Of a DNA stretch of 64,000 bases, positions 23,885-36,924 are shown one piece after another. The stretch spans positions 6,483,948 to 6,547,947 of the forward strand of contig NC_037265.1 of NCBI RefSeq assembly GCF_000002425.4, in the 5' to 3' direction. Positions within the stretch are counted from its first letter, which is position 1, and each line of letters starts with the position of its first letter. Position numbers and translations under genes: made by a program. Under the pieces are notes generated by a model. The model was not told the DNA's origin. It saw only the letters and a program-made list of their open reading frames with translations, and did not search any database. The DNA comes from Physcomitrium patens (Eukaryota; Streptophyta; Bryopsida; Funariales; Funariaceae).

Positions 23885-25080
23885 TGACATGTAAGATAAA
23901 CTTGAATAGAACAAAGAAGTTCAAGCATCATTTGAAGCTTCAAAGACAATATTTTTTTTTATACCAATCTTATATCATGTTGGCTTGTTGAAGGCATTCT
24001 TCATAGAAATAGATGCATCAGACTTTGCAATAGCTATTATTTTATCACAAATGAGAGCACATGACAAGCTCCACTTAATAGTTAATTCAATCTTTATCAA
24101 GTAATTCAATCAAGTATGTCTTTTAATCTTCTTCTTTATAATATTAAGAATAATTCTTCTAAGTTTTATAATACTTCTAAATTTGAGTCCAAAAATAATA
24201 TATTCTATTTCAAAAGATGATTATTTGAATAATATTATTTTTGATATAATAAGATTTTGAAATTAATATTAAAGAATTTTTAGTGGTTTCAAATATTAAA
24301 AGTAATTAAAGACTTTGTAAAATTATGTAATATTTATTCAAAATCAAAAATTCTTTGTGGTCAATTTTATGGACTTTTCCAACCATTACTTATTCTAAAA
24401 CAACCATGGTCTTTTGTTTGTACGGATTTTATTACAAATCTTGTGATCTCAAGTATGTATGATTTTATATTTATGATAACAGATTTTTTAACCTAGATGG
24501 TATATTTTGTATCATGTACAAAAACTATCATATGTGAAGAAACAGCTTAGTCTTTTCTTGACAATATCTATTGCTATCATAAATTGTCAAAAGATATTAT
24601 ATTGAATAGAAGAATTTAATTTATATCAGAATTTTAGAAAATATTTTTAAGATTCTAAATATAGATATAAAGTTCTCTTTGACTTATTAACTTTAAATTG
24701 AAAGGCAAATAAAATAAATGAATCAAGTTTTGGAGCAATATTTGAAGTGTACTATCAACTATTATCAAGATAATTAAATATTTTTTTATACATTGGAAAG
24801 TTTGTGAATAATAATTTGGTAGATTCTTCTATTCAATAAATAACTTTCTTTGCCAATTATGATTATCATCCATGACTTGATATTTTTGATTTTTCAAAAG
24901 TTAATAATCTTGTGGCAAAAGATTTGGCAAATCATTTGTTAGAGCTATATGCAACAATGACGGCCCAGTTAAAGAAAGCTCAAGAACAACAAAAGATCAA
25001 TGCAAATTCCTATCACAAGGAACAACCACAATTTAATATAGGTGATAAGGTATAGCTTCTTTATTGCTTTAATAGGACTA
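23885..25080 (+). pseudogene. Chromovirus pol scrap (RNase H and IN)
   Basis: Plus-strand pieces that align with element C: an RNase H scrap with FFIEIDASDFAIAIILSQM (about 24005-24060), a gap, then integrase (KQPWSFVCTDFITNL at about 24395-24440 and CEETA..FLDNIYCYHKLSKDII at 24535-24600), ending at KKAQEQQKINANSYHKEQ (24975-25025). Internal deletions and heavy transition damage; no LTR attached. Confidence 0.78.
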
Positions 25081-27810
25081 CTTGTATGTTAGCAATTTTT
25101 TTCTCCTCACTTAAGTTCAATTTGATTCAATTTTAACTTAAATAATAATTCAATATTAACCAAGGTGGGAATTTAAATCATAAATATATAAAAAAAATAA
25201 TAAAAAAATAATAAATAATATAATACTCACAATTAATCCAACCAAATATAATAAATTAAGTATATAATTTTTATGATTTTTTAAATATTTTAGTCTAATA
25301 AATTAATTACCTTGTAAGGTTAACTTGATCAAGCTTAAACTTTGAAAATTATAAATAAAGATAAAAATAAAATAAAATAAAATAAATTAGAATTAATAAT
25401 TAAAAGTTGAGTAAAAAGTTTTAAAATAAAAATAATAAAAAATAAAAGATAAAAAGTAAAAGTTATAAGATATGATTAAAAGTAAAAGGTGAAAATAAAA
25501 AGATAAGGTTGATTTTTATTTTCTTTTATCTTTTAAAGATAAAGATGGATAAAAGATGAAATTTTACCATTAATTATTAGAATGAGAGAAAAGTTCTTAA
25601 AAATTATTAAATACTATTAATTAATGATAATGAGACAAGTTAAAATTAATATAGCAGATTAGGTGCTAAAAAATATGATTAAAGGATGATTAGAGAAGAA
25701 AACAATAACATAGCTTAAGTATGTCAGGTTGTAAGCAACCACCCTTGTCATTCAAAAATTCACCAAAAATTCCTCAAGATACCAATGTATGTAAATTTTT
25801 GTGTGATCAAGGTTCACTCTATTTTACTTCTATCTTTCTAATTCTTTTGACAATCCAATCTGAAATGCTTGAAAAATGATTTTTCTAAATAGAGCCATTA
25901 GGGCTACCTTGGTGGCAAACCGCTTCTATTTAAAAGTTCACTAAGACTTGATTAATGATTCAAAATTAATAAATCTACTTTTTTCTAAAATACACACAGT
26001 AAGTTTCTTTTCAAAAAAGATTAGATGACAAAACATTAGTAGGTATTAAGCTACATTTTTCCAAAGTTAATTGTTCTAAACTACTGAGATAGCAAATCCA
26101 TCCTCACTCAAAATATCATCAAATTTTTTTTATAATTTGGAAGTTAAAGAATAAAATTTTTATATTAAACTAAACTTCAAATTACATTCATATTAGTAAG
26201 TCACAATAAATTTGAGTTAGAGGTCACCAAGTTACAAATTATTAAAGTTGATGCTCTTACATTACTAACGGCAATAGACCCCCTACTACTTAGAAATTTG
26301 CCAAAAATCCGTGCAAGCTTCAAATCACTTATGGCTAAAAAAAAGATGAGTATCAAATATTGCTTAAAAGCATAAAAAATTGAATGATAGAAAGAAAAAA
26401 ATACCGAGGTAGTAACAAGGTAGAAAAAACATCCTTCCATTAAAAACCTAAAAAATATTTGGCAGGGCTTTCCCTTACAAAACGGAGAAGAAAGAGGGAG
26501 CTCGGCCACCCAAGCCTTCTTAACCAAGTGGAAAGAGGCCCAAAGCTGGTGGCTACATCTATACCATCCAAATCAAAAAATTCCTAACCAAGATCAAGGA
26601 TCCATAACCACTCTAATCCTAAATCTAATTTTAAGGTTGTAAATGCCTATAATTCAAAAAATAATATCTTTTTGGTAAAACTAATGTCACCAATGTTTCT
26701 AAAAACACATTTTTATCCCCAGGTTGATTATTCACAGATCCAAATTCGAGTTTTAAATCATAAAAACTAATTAATTTACTAATTTAGTTGTAAGTTTCAA
26801 TTATAATTCTAATTTTAATCAGTTTACTTAGATATCATCAAAGATTCTTGCCATCAAAGCCATCATGATCACCTTTCTTTAATTTAAACTTCCTTAGATA
26901 TAACTTCTTAGTAAATCCAAGATGCAATTGTAATTTGGCCTTGAATTAATACATGTGTGATTTTTTTTTTTTCACCAATTTTCAACTCCAAATAGTGATT
27001 AAAATCACTATAAGAGAAAATTCCACGATAATAATTAGCTCACCTCCATCTTTTAAAAATCATCATTAATTTAATAATTAAAATTTTTATTTTTAATCCA
27101 TTTGAATTATGGCATAAAATTTATGCTTAAAAAATCTTAAAATTAAATAGGAAGATAAAACAATTAGACTTAAGGGATTTTTTAACCATAGTCAAATTAG
27201 AAATTAGCCTTGGCAATGAAAACTAAGATTAGGGATTAATTCAACATATAATTTCTAGGACTTAAAAAAAAAAATTCTACTAAAATTCTAATTTTAATAC
27301 TAAAAAAAAAATTAAAACTAAATTAATAAAGAAAATCATAAACCTTCTAAATTTACTATTTTTTGAATTTTTAATAATAATTCAATCTAATAATTAAGAG
27401 TATTTACTTAATTAACGACCTAAAATTATAAATAAAGTCATAAATAACTAAAAAAATAATTTAGATCTATAAGTTAATTATATTAGCATTAAAATTAGTT
27501 AAAATATTTTAAAAATCACAAAAGTGATTATAACTAACTATTAGAGTTATTAATTTAAATTACATTGTATGCGCTATAAATCCCCCTACTTTACTTTAAA
27601 AAATAAAATAACTTCACAACAAGTTTGGAAGGTAATAAAAATTAATTGTGAGTTTACTTTAATAGTTGGTTAATTAATCAATCAATTTATAATTATCTGA
27701 ATAATACCTTTCAAGCAATGGTTATCATTTAATTTAGAATAAGTGATAAAAATAAATTAAGAAAAAAAAATTAGAGAGTACTAGCAAATGGAAGTAGGAT
27801 GGAAAAAAAA
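25081..27810. other. AT-rich intergenic stretch, nothing recognised
   Basis: About 2.7 kb of A/T-dominated sequence including AAAATA-type simple repeats near 25360-25500. The ORF at 26201-26527 shows no domain. No LTR termini, primer sites or conserved protein motifs were found by eye. Confidence 0.5.
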
Positions 27811-27886
27811 TGGATAGAACAAGTAGTTGGATGAAAACAAGCACTATTGGATAGAAATAGCACTGCTAGATGAAAATATGTGCTAT
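27811..27886. repeat. Left part of a ~20-bp minisatellite
   Basis: Imperfect repeats of TTGGATGAAAATAGNNNTA (four units visible) directly abut the left LTR of copia H. The same unit resumes at 35581 beyond the right LTR, so H landed inside this array. Confidence 0.7.
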
Positions 27887-28163
27887 TGAAAAAAATACAA
27901 TAAGCAAGACATAAGTAAGTAGAAATCAGCAAGATTAGACACAAGAGAAGTGTAGAATGAGATACTTTTCACTTCCAACATGATTTACTCATAGGTAGAG
28001 TTTACATCTATTGTGGCTCAACTTTATTTTCATTTATCTTTACTTCATCCAACTAAATCCTAGATTCCACTTAACCTAGCCACGATTCTAAATTCAAGCC
28101 GCCACTTAACCTAGCTGCCACTATAAATCCTAACTGCTACCTTAGTAACTTTCTTATTATTTT
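27887..28163 (-). repeat. 3' LTR of copia H, truncated
   Basis: Starts TGAAAAAAATACAATAAGC and matches 33631-33876 plus 35481 onward (shared GACATAAGTAAGTAGAAATC, GTAGAGTTTACATC and the 'TAACTGCTACCTTAGTAAC' segment). It stops about 50 bp short of its end, where RNase H sequence begins. Confidence 0.8.
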
Positions 28164-28170
28164 TTTATTG

Positions 28171-31100
28171 TACCATGACTTGCTACTATGTACTCCGCGT
28201 CTATTGTAGACCTTGTAATTGTTCGTTGCCTCTTTCAATTCCATAAAATTGCTCCTACTCCAACAAAGAATATATATCCCATTGTTGATCTTCTATTATT
28301 TGAATCTCGAGTCCAATCCATATCACAATAATCATATAATGTAATATTATCACCTCCAAGGCATAATTTGAAGTTCAAAGTGCCTTTTAAGTACCTCATG
28401 ATCCACTTAATGGTTGCTCAATGGATTGATCTAACCTTTGACATGTAATTATTCACAACACTCACAACATATGTAAGATCTATGCTTGTGCCAACCATTG
28501 CATACATAAGTGAGCATACTGCTGCTCTGTTTGGATTATCTTTCATTTCATCTTCAACTTCAGCAAAATCTTCATCTGTTGTCATATTATAATTTCTTAT
28601 AGTATATAAAAATTAATTAAGACGTATAATATGTTTATAAGTCTTGATGTAGATTAGAGTGGTTAATAAATAAATTTAAAGAGAATTGATATAAGAAAAC
28701 TTATTTGGAGATTTATCTATTTTGATTATAGTATTTATATTATATAGGATTTAGATATTTAGTATAAAGCTTAAGAAAAGGTTGGAATTTAAAGGTGAAA
28801 GTTTAAACTATTAGGAGGCTTATTAGAAAGGATGAAAGTAAGGTATGGTTGGATGAAGGCAAAGAATGGGGATCTTCATTCCTATTCGTCGAAGGCCATG
28901 TCCAATGGGCTTCAAGGAGGCTACTTGAGGCCTTATTAAGGATTAGGATTTTTATTTTTGAAGAAATTTAAGCTTTAGAGACTATGATCAACAAGTTCAG
29001 GGATTTGGATATAATTTAGATGAAGAGTTTGGCTGATTTTGAGTTTTTGTGAAGGAGATATAGGTGTTCAAAGTTAAAGTATCAAATTTGTACCTACTGT
29101 CACTCTTTGAAGCATAACATATGCGTACAAAGAGCAATAAAAGATCGAAAACTAGAATTGGAGAGAACAGTTTCTTAGATACATTTTACATATATTATTT
29201 GATGAATTTCAGGTATGGATGAAGGAGTTATAGGACATTGAAGACAGCACATGTAATTCAAAGGTAGTAAGTGAGTCATTTTGTTGATAGTAATGGTTGG
29301 AGCCATATCTTAAATTTTTGGATGATTTTTTGACTCAAAATTTTCATAAATCTCAATTATTAGGTTAAAAAGCTATAAATCAAATTTTCATTATATTTGA
29401 CTATTTATTTTGTGAGATATGAAGGATATAGCATGCAGGTGTATATAAGCTAGGGATTAAAGCTACTATTAGGATTTTGGTGATATGTCAAGATCCGTAA
29501 TGAATTTGCAATTGAATTTTTTTGTGGTAGTTTTTAAAAGTATATTAGTACTTCATGACAAATTTAAGATTTTTTTGGATGGTCCGATCGTGAGATATGA
29601 ATTGTTGAAGTTTAAAAAATATTATTCATAAGGGATACTTTATCATACATTTGGGTTTTTTTGATACTTGGACTTTTGTATTGATTTAATTGTCCTAAAA
29701 AGAAAAATATAATATATATAAACTTTATAATTTTACATCTTAGACTTAATGGAGCATTTAAAGGCAGTCAAAAGCCTTGAGCTTTTTTGATGCAAATTCT
29801 CTCTATCCCGACATCATAAGCTTTATTAACTTCATATTGACATCCAATGGTGTTTTAATAGGCTTGCACTCCTCCATGTTGAATCATTTCAACACTTCTT
29901 CAGTATACTTCTTTTGGCTCAATGTAATGATCTTCTTAGCTCGATCACTCACAAACTCCACTCCTAAGCAATAATAGAGCTCTTCCAAATCACTCATCTC
30001 AAATTCTTTTGCTAATTTTGTCTTCAACTAATCCATCTTTTTGAAGGTGTTGGTCAAGATAATTAAATCATCAACATAAAGAATAACAATCAACAAAAAG
30101 ACTTTTGATTGCATCACATACATGGAATGATTAGCTTCACTTTTGACAAATCTTTCATTTACAAAGAATGTGTTGATGCATTGGTACCATGTCCTTGATG
30201 ATTGCTTGAGTCCATACAAAGATTTTGTCAACTTACAAACAAGGAGCTGTTTGCCTTTGTCAACAAATCCTTGAAATTGATCTATGTAGATGTCTTCTTC
30301 CAACTCTCCATTCAAGAAAGCTGTCTTTACATCCATTTGATGCATCTTCAAGTCCATTGCTACTCCAATTGCCACATTGATTTTAATGGTGGTGAATTTG
30401 GCTATGGATTCAAATTTTCATTGAAATCAACACCAACAACTTGTAAGTAGCCTTTGGCAATCAATTTTGCCCTATATCTCACAACATTACCCATTACATC
30501 CCTCTTTATTCTAAATACCCACTTACAATCAATTGAAGCTTGATTTAGTGAAAGTTTAGTCAATTCCCATGTTTCGTTGTCCATGAGTAAATGATATTCT
30601 TCTTCCGTGGCTTTTTCCTACTTCAAAGCATATGTGGACTTTATTGCATCATACAAACTCAATGGATCAGCAAGTAGTGGAACATTAACATGTTCTTCAC
30701 TTACTTGGAGAAAGATGTGGTTCTTCCACTATTTGCCATGTTGTTTTCTATCTCTCAAAGGATATCTCCTTTCATTTGAAGAAGATTCAACTTGTTGTAT
30801 TCTATAGTCTCCTCCAACCTTCTTTTCTTTTGTAGATAGTCTTTTTGTACTTGAAGGTTGATAATCCTGATTACCATAATTATCAACATCTTCATGCTCT
30901 TTATTGCTAGTCTTAGCATTTTTAAAGACCTTGTTGTCTACCTTCTTTGCCTCTTTATCTTCATTTCTACTTTTACAACCATCATTGTCTTTGTCTTCTT
31001 TTTTTTTGTTGAATTTCAAGATGTTTCAACAAAAATAATATTACTCCCACTTAAATATATCTACAAGTACTCACAAACACTTTTATGCTTTAAAAACTCA

Positions 31101-32400
31101 ACATCACAATTTTTGATGATGTTTTTGGTTTCCATAAATATGAGCCTATAAGCCTTGTATTTTTTGTATTAAATTTTGATATCATATAATCTACTATCTT
31201 TATATATGCTATTTTTCTAAAAATCCTCATGTGTAAAATACAAGGATTTCTCCCACTCTAAGCTTCTTTGGGAGTATTTGATATAAGTATACTTGTAGGG
31301 CATTTTTTTCTTGTATACACTACTATTACCATAGCTTCACCCTAATACTCAAATCCAAAGTTTTTTTCATATAGCATACTCCTTACTATCTCCACAATAG
31401 TATGATTTGCTCTTTCAGTAACTGTATTTGTTATAGAGTATAAGAAGTGGAGGTTTGTCTTGTAATACTATGTATTTTTAAGAAATCATTGAATTGATTT
31501 GATAAATATTCACCTCCATTGTTTGTATGCAATATCTTGATTTTGCACTCACATTCCTTCTCTACAAGTACTTTAAATTCCTTAAACCTTGTGAAATATT
31601 CACTCTTTATTTTGAGGATGAAAATCCACACCTTCTTTGAAAAATCATCAATGAATGTGACAAAGTAACTTGCACCTCCTATTGATGGCATCTTCATAGG
31701 TCCACAAACTTCAGAATGGATTATTTCCAATAACTTGGTTGTATGTGTTACAACTCCACTTAGAAATATAGCCGTTTCTTGTTTGCCTTGAATACAACCT
31801 TCACAAGCAAGTGTCATAGTATTGTGGCTTATATGACCAAGATCTAAGCCACTTACTATGGATTGGAGTTCCTTCATGCTCTTGGCATTCAAATGACCAA
31901 GGCGTTGATGCCAAATATCAAACTTGTCTTGATCTTGAGGAAATTCAACAAATGCCACCACTTCAACTCCATTCACCTTTTTGTACTTGATGAAGTAGAG
32001 ATTGCTATTTCTAAAGTCCTTTACAATATGATCTCTTTCCAATGTCTTCACAAAACATCCATTCTTATTAAATTACACTTTACAACCGTATGAAACAAGT
32101 TTACTCACCAAGAAGAAGTTTTTCTTCATCTTTGGCACATATAAGACGTCCTTCAATCTGATCTTCTTAGTTTAGCCTTTTACAACAATCTCTACTATAA
32201 TAGAGCCCATTCCAATAGCTTGTACTAAACCATTATCTCCTATGAGTATATTTGTTGTTGAAATTTCTTCATAAGTGTCAAATAAATACTTGTATGGAGT
32301 CATATACTTGGTGGTATCCGAATCAACAATCCAAAAGGACATGGTAGCCATGGAAGTACCTTTACTTTCCATGAATGCATAATCATAACCTCCATATTTA
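28171..32400 (-). pseudogene. Copia H pol, degraded, split by X1
   Basis: Protease at 32172-32372 (FWIVDSDTTKYMTPYKY: catalytic D-S-G is now D-S-D). GAG-pre-integrase and integrase core at 31431-32051 with an intact HHCC set (HQRLGH and CEGC), HSEVCGP where the first catalytic Asp has become Glu, and LHTNNGGEYLS where the second catalytic Asp has become Asn. RT N-terminus at 30402-30584; RT core at 30028-30375 (KTAFLNGELEEDIYID, YVDDLIIL). RNase H lies at 29814-30000 and 28171-28579 on either side of solo LTR X1. Catalytic changes are G-to-A or C-to-T type. Confidence 0.85.
28580..29813 (+). repeat. Solo LTR X1 (family X)
   Basis: 1234 bp from TGTCATATTATAATTTC to CTCTCTATCCCGACA, homologous throughout to the X2 LTR at 41553 and to X3. 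It interrupts copia H where element E reads CCGTGAG; flanking tetranucleotides are CTGT (left) and TCAT (right), both one or two transitions from CCGT, a 4-bp target duplication. No internal X sequence is present, so it is a solo LTR left by LTR-LTR recombination. Confidence 0.82.
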
Positions 32401-32537
32401 TCACAAGTATTGTTTGTACTTTCACTAGCTTCTTTCTTAGACTTGTAAAAATTTCTAGCAAAATGACTTGATTTTTTACAAATGAAGCAAGTTCTTGAAT
32501 TGCCACATTGGTTAAAATAACTTCCCTTGCCTTATCT

Positions 32538-33156
32538 TCAAAAGAAAGCCAAATCTCCACTTTGAGGCTCTTTTTCTTTCTTCTTAGTCACTTCATGAGC
32601 AAGTCTTGCTATTACATAATTCATTGTCAGCTCTTTTAATTTGATAGACTTCAATGCTACAATGAGGTAGTTGTAGGACTCGAAAAGGCTTATAAGCAAG
32701 GTCATGACAATATCACTCTCTTTTAAAGGCTTGTCAATAATTGCAATTTGATTAGCAAGGGCCTTTATCTTATTGACATGAGCCATGGCGTCATTACCTT
32801 CTTCTATCTTGCAAGTGAAGAATTTCTTCATTGTAGAGATGATATTAGGCAAGTTCTTGCTTTCATATATGTTGCAAAGGATTTCCATGCTTCTGCTAGT
32901 TCTTTATAAGAGATGATGTGAGAAAAATTGGTTTTATTTAAATTGATGGTAATCATATCAAAAGCCTTCTTTCACGTCTTATAAAGTCCCTCTCCTTAGC
33001 ATCAGCATGCATGCTTGGAGACTCTCTTTTTTCATCTATAATATCCCAAAGGTCCAAAGATGCTAACAAAAGTTCCATTTTTATCTTTCAATGGTAGAAA
33101 TTATCACCTTTAAACTTTTTAATTACTCTCAAACCTTCACTCTCACTAAAAGCCAT
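32538..33156 (-). pseudogene. Copia H gag, broken
   Basis: ATG at 33154-33156. The start (SESEGLRVIKKFKGDN) matches K and L gag. TGA replaces the Trp in the following FYHW motif. After further damage the UBN2-type gag core is readable at 32538-32888 (MEEILCNIYESKNL-like, then EEGNDAMAHVNKIKALANQI). A zinc-knuckle scrap lies near 32440-32500. UBN2 gag proteins form the copia virus-like particle. Confidence 0.78.
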
Positions 33157-33612
33157 ATCTAAGAATAGATCTACCAAAAAATATCAAGGAAAATCACCAA
33201 AATAATTTTGCACTAGTAAAATCTCAGAATGCCTTCTTGTGAACAAATGAATGTTTCTTCACTCCAAATACTCCTAATTCAATTTTCAAAGCCTCTAACA
33301 AGTATGTGGACTCCAATAAGCATCACCATTAAGTTTTTTAACTCATAATACTCACTTTTTTACTATAACTTTGACAATTCCAAAGACACTATCAAGATAT
33401 TTGTATAACATCTTAATCAGTCAATCATTGGAATTAAGAACCTTCAAATAAATGTTAGGGATCTATAAGGCCCAAATCAAAACCTCCAAAAGTGAAAATA
33501 TAAGATTAGATTATACAAATCCTAACATTAGTAAACACCATAAGATCTATTCCATACAAGAGCAACAACTAGCAAATAATTTCAACTTACTTGAGAAGTA
33601 CAATCAAGTCTT

Positions 33613-33630
33613 TGTGGGTCCATAACCTAT
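33613..33630 (-). other. Copia H primer-binding site (initiator tRNA-Met anticodon arm)
   Basis: Plus-strand TTGTGGGTCCATAACCTA directly beside the LTR. It equals the sense strand of the plant initiator tRNA-Met anticodon stem-loop (GTGGGCCCATAACC) at 13 of 14 positions, and no match to the CCA-end of that tRNA is present. Equivalent blocks lie beside five other copia LTRs in the window. Confidence 0.65.
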
Positions 33631-33876
33631 TGAAGAAACACAATAAGTAAGACATAAGTAAGTAGAAATCAAAAAGGTTAGACACAAGAGAAGTGTGGAA
33701 TGAGATACCTCTCACTTCCAACACCTTTTATTTATATGTAGAGTTTACATCCATTGTGATTCAACTTTATTCTCATTCATCTTTCTTTTAACTAAATCTT
33801 AGATTCCACTTAACTTAGCTGATACTCCAAATCCTTGCCACTACTTAACTTAGCTGCTACTATAAATCCTAACCAC
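33631..33876 (-). repeat. 5' LTR of copia H, inner part
   Basis: Begins TGAAGAAACACAATAAG next to the primer site. Interrupted after AACCAC at 33876 by solo LTR X3 and continued at 35481-35580 (CCGCCACCTTGGTAAC), where the 3' LTR reads an uninterrupted AACTGCTACCTTAGTAAC. Confidence 0.82.
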
Positions 33877-35480
33877 TGTCATGTTGTGGTTTGGCTACTA
33901 TGTGAAAATAATGTGATTATGTATTTAATATATAATTTACTTAACAACATAGTGAAAGCCATGTTTTTGGATTTTACTTAGCTCTAGAGTGTAGTTAAAT
34001 TATTACTTTAAAAGGATTACTATTAAAATTTATATAACTTTATTTTCTTTTGATAGTGGCTTTTGAAATTGATTTTATTGGTAGTAACTTTAAATATTTA
34101 GAATCACCTTTATTAGACATTGATAATCCTTGAAGTCTTATTTTGGTTCTTTAAATTTGGTGTTTAGAGCATATATTGAATAAATATTATAAAGAAAAGA
34201 GTTGGAGAGGGATTTTGGTAGCAAATAGAGAGTTTAGGATATCTGTATAGATGAATGGAGATGGATGATAAAAATTTCTATTCCTATTGGTCAAAAATCA
34301 TAACCAATGGGCTTTGAGGAGACTTCTCAAGGCCATATTAGAGATTAGGGTTGATTTTTTTGGAGGCTAAATTCAGAAATTTTAGAATTTTGGCAACGGT
34401 TTTGGTACAAATTTTGAGTCATTTGGAATTTATATGAAAGAGATATGGGTGCTCAAAGTTAGAGTGTTGATTTTGTATCTACTATCATTCTTTTGGATAT
34501 AATGCATGTGTATAGAAAGCAATAGGGGATCAGCAAATAAGATTGGAGAAAATACTTTTTCAGCTACACTTTTGATATATTTTTTGATGGATTTCATGTT
34601 TAAATAAAAGAGATATTTGCAGTTGAAGTCAGTGCTTGCAAATCTAAAGGTAGTAAGTGACCCGAATTGCTAGTGGTTGTATTTCAAGCTATATCTTAGG
34701 TAATTTGACAAGATTTTGGCTAAAAAATTTCCAATAATGTTTATTTTTATGTAATCAAAAACTTTTCATAAGTTTTGTGACATTTGGATTTAGGTTTGTA
34801 AGATATGAAGAAAATAATACTTAGGTGCTTGTGAATTAGGGTTTTAGAGCACCTGCTAGGATTTTTAAGATGTGAGACGATTAGTAGTGAATTTATAGTT
34901 GAATTTTTGTAAGCTAAAGCTTAAGGATGAATTCTATAATATTTATGAATTTGGAAAAATTTCAATGATTAGATTAAGTGATATGAATTTCTAGAGTTCA
35001 GAGAGAAGAAATCTTTTGTAGAAATATTATATTTTTTAGAGATTTTATTATAACTCGAGCATTTTATACAAAATAAAGGAGTATTTTTGAAGCCAAGACT
35101 TCATATATATATATATATATATATTGAAGATGGATATATGGAGCTATGGTTGAATTTTTGTATAAAGATGAATTTTTTGGAAAGAGATTGCTAGTAGATT
35201 GAAGTTATTAAAGACCTAATCTACCAACAAATGATTAGCTATGATTTGGTATAGCCAAGAATGTTAGAAATATTTTAGATATTTTAGAAAGCCTTATGTA
35301 CAAACCTTCTTAAATATAAAAGGATTTATTAATACAAAATCTTTTTGATATTATAGTATTTATTTGTCTTCTATTTTTAAGGTTAAATAATTTATTAGAG
35401 CTTGGTCAATAAGTTAAAACTAAACTCTCTATAGCTAGGTACCCAATGTATTCTTAGATAGAAAACCATGCAATACGACA
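33877..35480 (+). repeat. Solo LTR X3 (family X subfamily)
   Basis: 1604 bp from TGTCATGTTGTGG to CAATACGACA. Its middle aligns with X1 and X2 (GGATGGATGATAAAAATTTC, CCAATGGGCTTTGAGGAG, TTTTCATAAGTTTTGTG). Flanking tetranucleotides CCAC (33873-33876) and CCGC (35481-35484) are a 4-bp target duplication with one G-to-A change. It lies inside the 5' LTR of copia H. It contains a (TA)n run near 35107-35126. Confidence 0.8.
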
Positions 35481-35580
35481 CCGCCACCTTGGTAACTTTC
35501 TTATTAGCTTTTGCTGCTCTTTAACTCTTAGTAACTTATGTTAGGTAATATCATTTATTTATCTAACATTTATTTTATCA
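35481..35580 (-). repeat. 5' LTR of copia H, outer part
   Basis: Continuation of the H 5' LTR beyond X3. The outer end could be the CA at 35567 (AACA) or at 35580 (ATCA); minisatellite repeats follow. Confidence 0.65.
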
Positions 35581-35750
35581 GGCACTACTAGATAAAAACA
35601 TGTACTACTAGATGGAAATAACATTTTTGGATGAAAATATTACAATTGGATGAAAATAGACTCAATTGGAATGGAAACCACATAATAGGATGAAAATAGG
35701 TGTAGTTGGATGAAAATAGGTATTATTGGATAAAAATAGCACAGGAATAG
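35581..35750. repeat. Right part of a ~20-bp minisatellite
   Basis: About eight imperfect 19-21 bp units of the type TTGGATGAAAATAGGTATTA. Same unit as 27811-27886 across copia H. Confidence 0.75.
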
Positions 35751-36924
35751 AATATCAGCAGTAGCTACCACCAGGACAAAATAACAACTACAAAAAAAAA
35801 CCTCCTAACTTCATATCCTCATAACTTTTTCATTTCAATTTCAAATTTGATAATTCTTTCACCTAACCTTATTAATTTTCTCTTCTTTGTACAATGGGCA
35901 TGTCTAAATAAGAAAATAATTCCACTAATAGTGAGCTCTAAGAGGATCATCAAGTATATGGAACAAATAACTTATAACATAAGTTTATAACAAATAAAAA
36001 TACTACAACTCTTTAGTGCCTCAATAGTCCATTCTTACCAAGGATTCAAATCTCAAGATGAGAGAGAGAGAAAAGGGCTTTAAGAGGACTTTATACATTA
36101 AAGCCCTCAAGCCATTTATTGACAATTACTATTATCAATAATTTATAAATAAAGACTAATTTATGAGCCTTTCTATTAGCTAATCCATGCAAGTAGTACA
36201 AATTGTCATTAAAAAGTCAACCTACACCTCCCATGAGCTTCAACTAATGCCTTTTATACAAAGGACCAATGGTTGGCATTTATTTGCTATAAGGTGATAA
36301 AAAATTACCATGGATTATAATCAATGTATAGATTTTTAATTCCTAATAACTTAATTAATTAAATTATCTATAAAATAATTTACTAACTTAGACATATTAA
36401 TCTTTGTAAGAGATTCTTTAGAAAGAAATTTGATTTAATGTCGTAAGAATAATCTTTGAAGAGTAGAATAGCTCTCCATCTTCTTCCCTCATCAGTACTT
36501 GTAGCTTGAAGAATAGAATAATTCTTCATCTTTTTTCTTCACCATTATTTATAGCTTCAAGAGTGGATAAATTTCTATCATTTTCTACCATAGCCTGACT
36601 ACAACTAACTTCATTTTTCCTAACAACCTCTAATTTTTCTTAAATAATAAATAAATAATATTATATCTTGTTGAAATATCAAAAATTAAACATGTAAAAT
36701 TTTAGTGCATTATTTTGGACTCATACATTATGCTTATAATAAGTTGGATTATTATAGGTTTGGATCTTCTTTATTATAAATAAATCAATCTTATTGCTTA
36801 TTCATTATATCTACTAAAATCTTTGAAGATTCAACTTTTATTTCATGTATTTTTTCTTGAGCCATATAAAATAAAAAATATCTTAAAAAGACAAATGCCA
36901 CACCCTTCCATTAAAGTAGATAAT
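35751..36924. other. Intergenic, nothing recognised
   Basis: AT-rich, with no readable transposon protein or LTR terminus. A short duplicated segment (GAAGAATAGAATAATTCTTCATCTT-like) near 36470-36560 is the only visible structure. Confidence 0.45.

Larger units (their letters stand above)
27887..35580 (-). mobile_element. Copia element H with two nested solo LTRs
   Basis: Minus-strand Ty1/copia copy inside a minisatellite. From right to left: 5' LTR (33631-33876 continued at 35481-35580, split by solo LTR X3), primer site 33613-33630, 5' UTR, gag starting at 33156, protease, integrase, RT, RNase H (split by solo LTR X1) and a truncated 3' LTR (27887-28163). The PPT and the end of RNase H are deleted at 28163/28171. 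Its own target duplication is not clear because the minisatellite flanks are repetitive; the outer right edge is uncertain by about 15 bp. Confidence 0.85.

Noticed and set aside
26201-26527. 108-aa minus-strand ORF in AT-rich DNA
   Set aside because: Hydrophobic, T-rich composition typical of chance ORFs; no homologous copy in the window.
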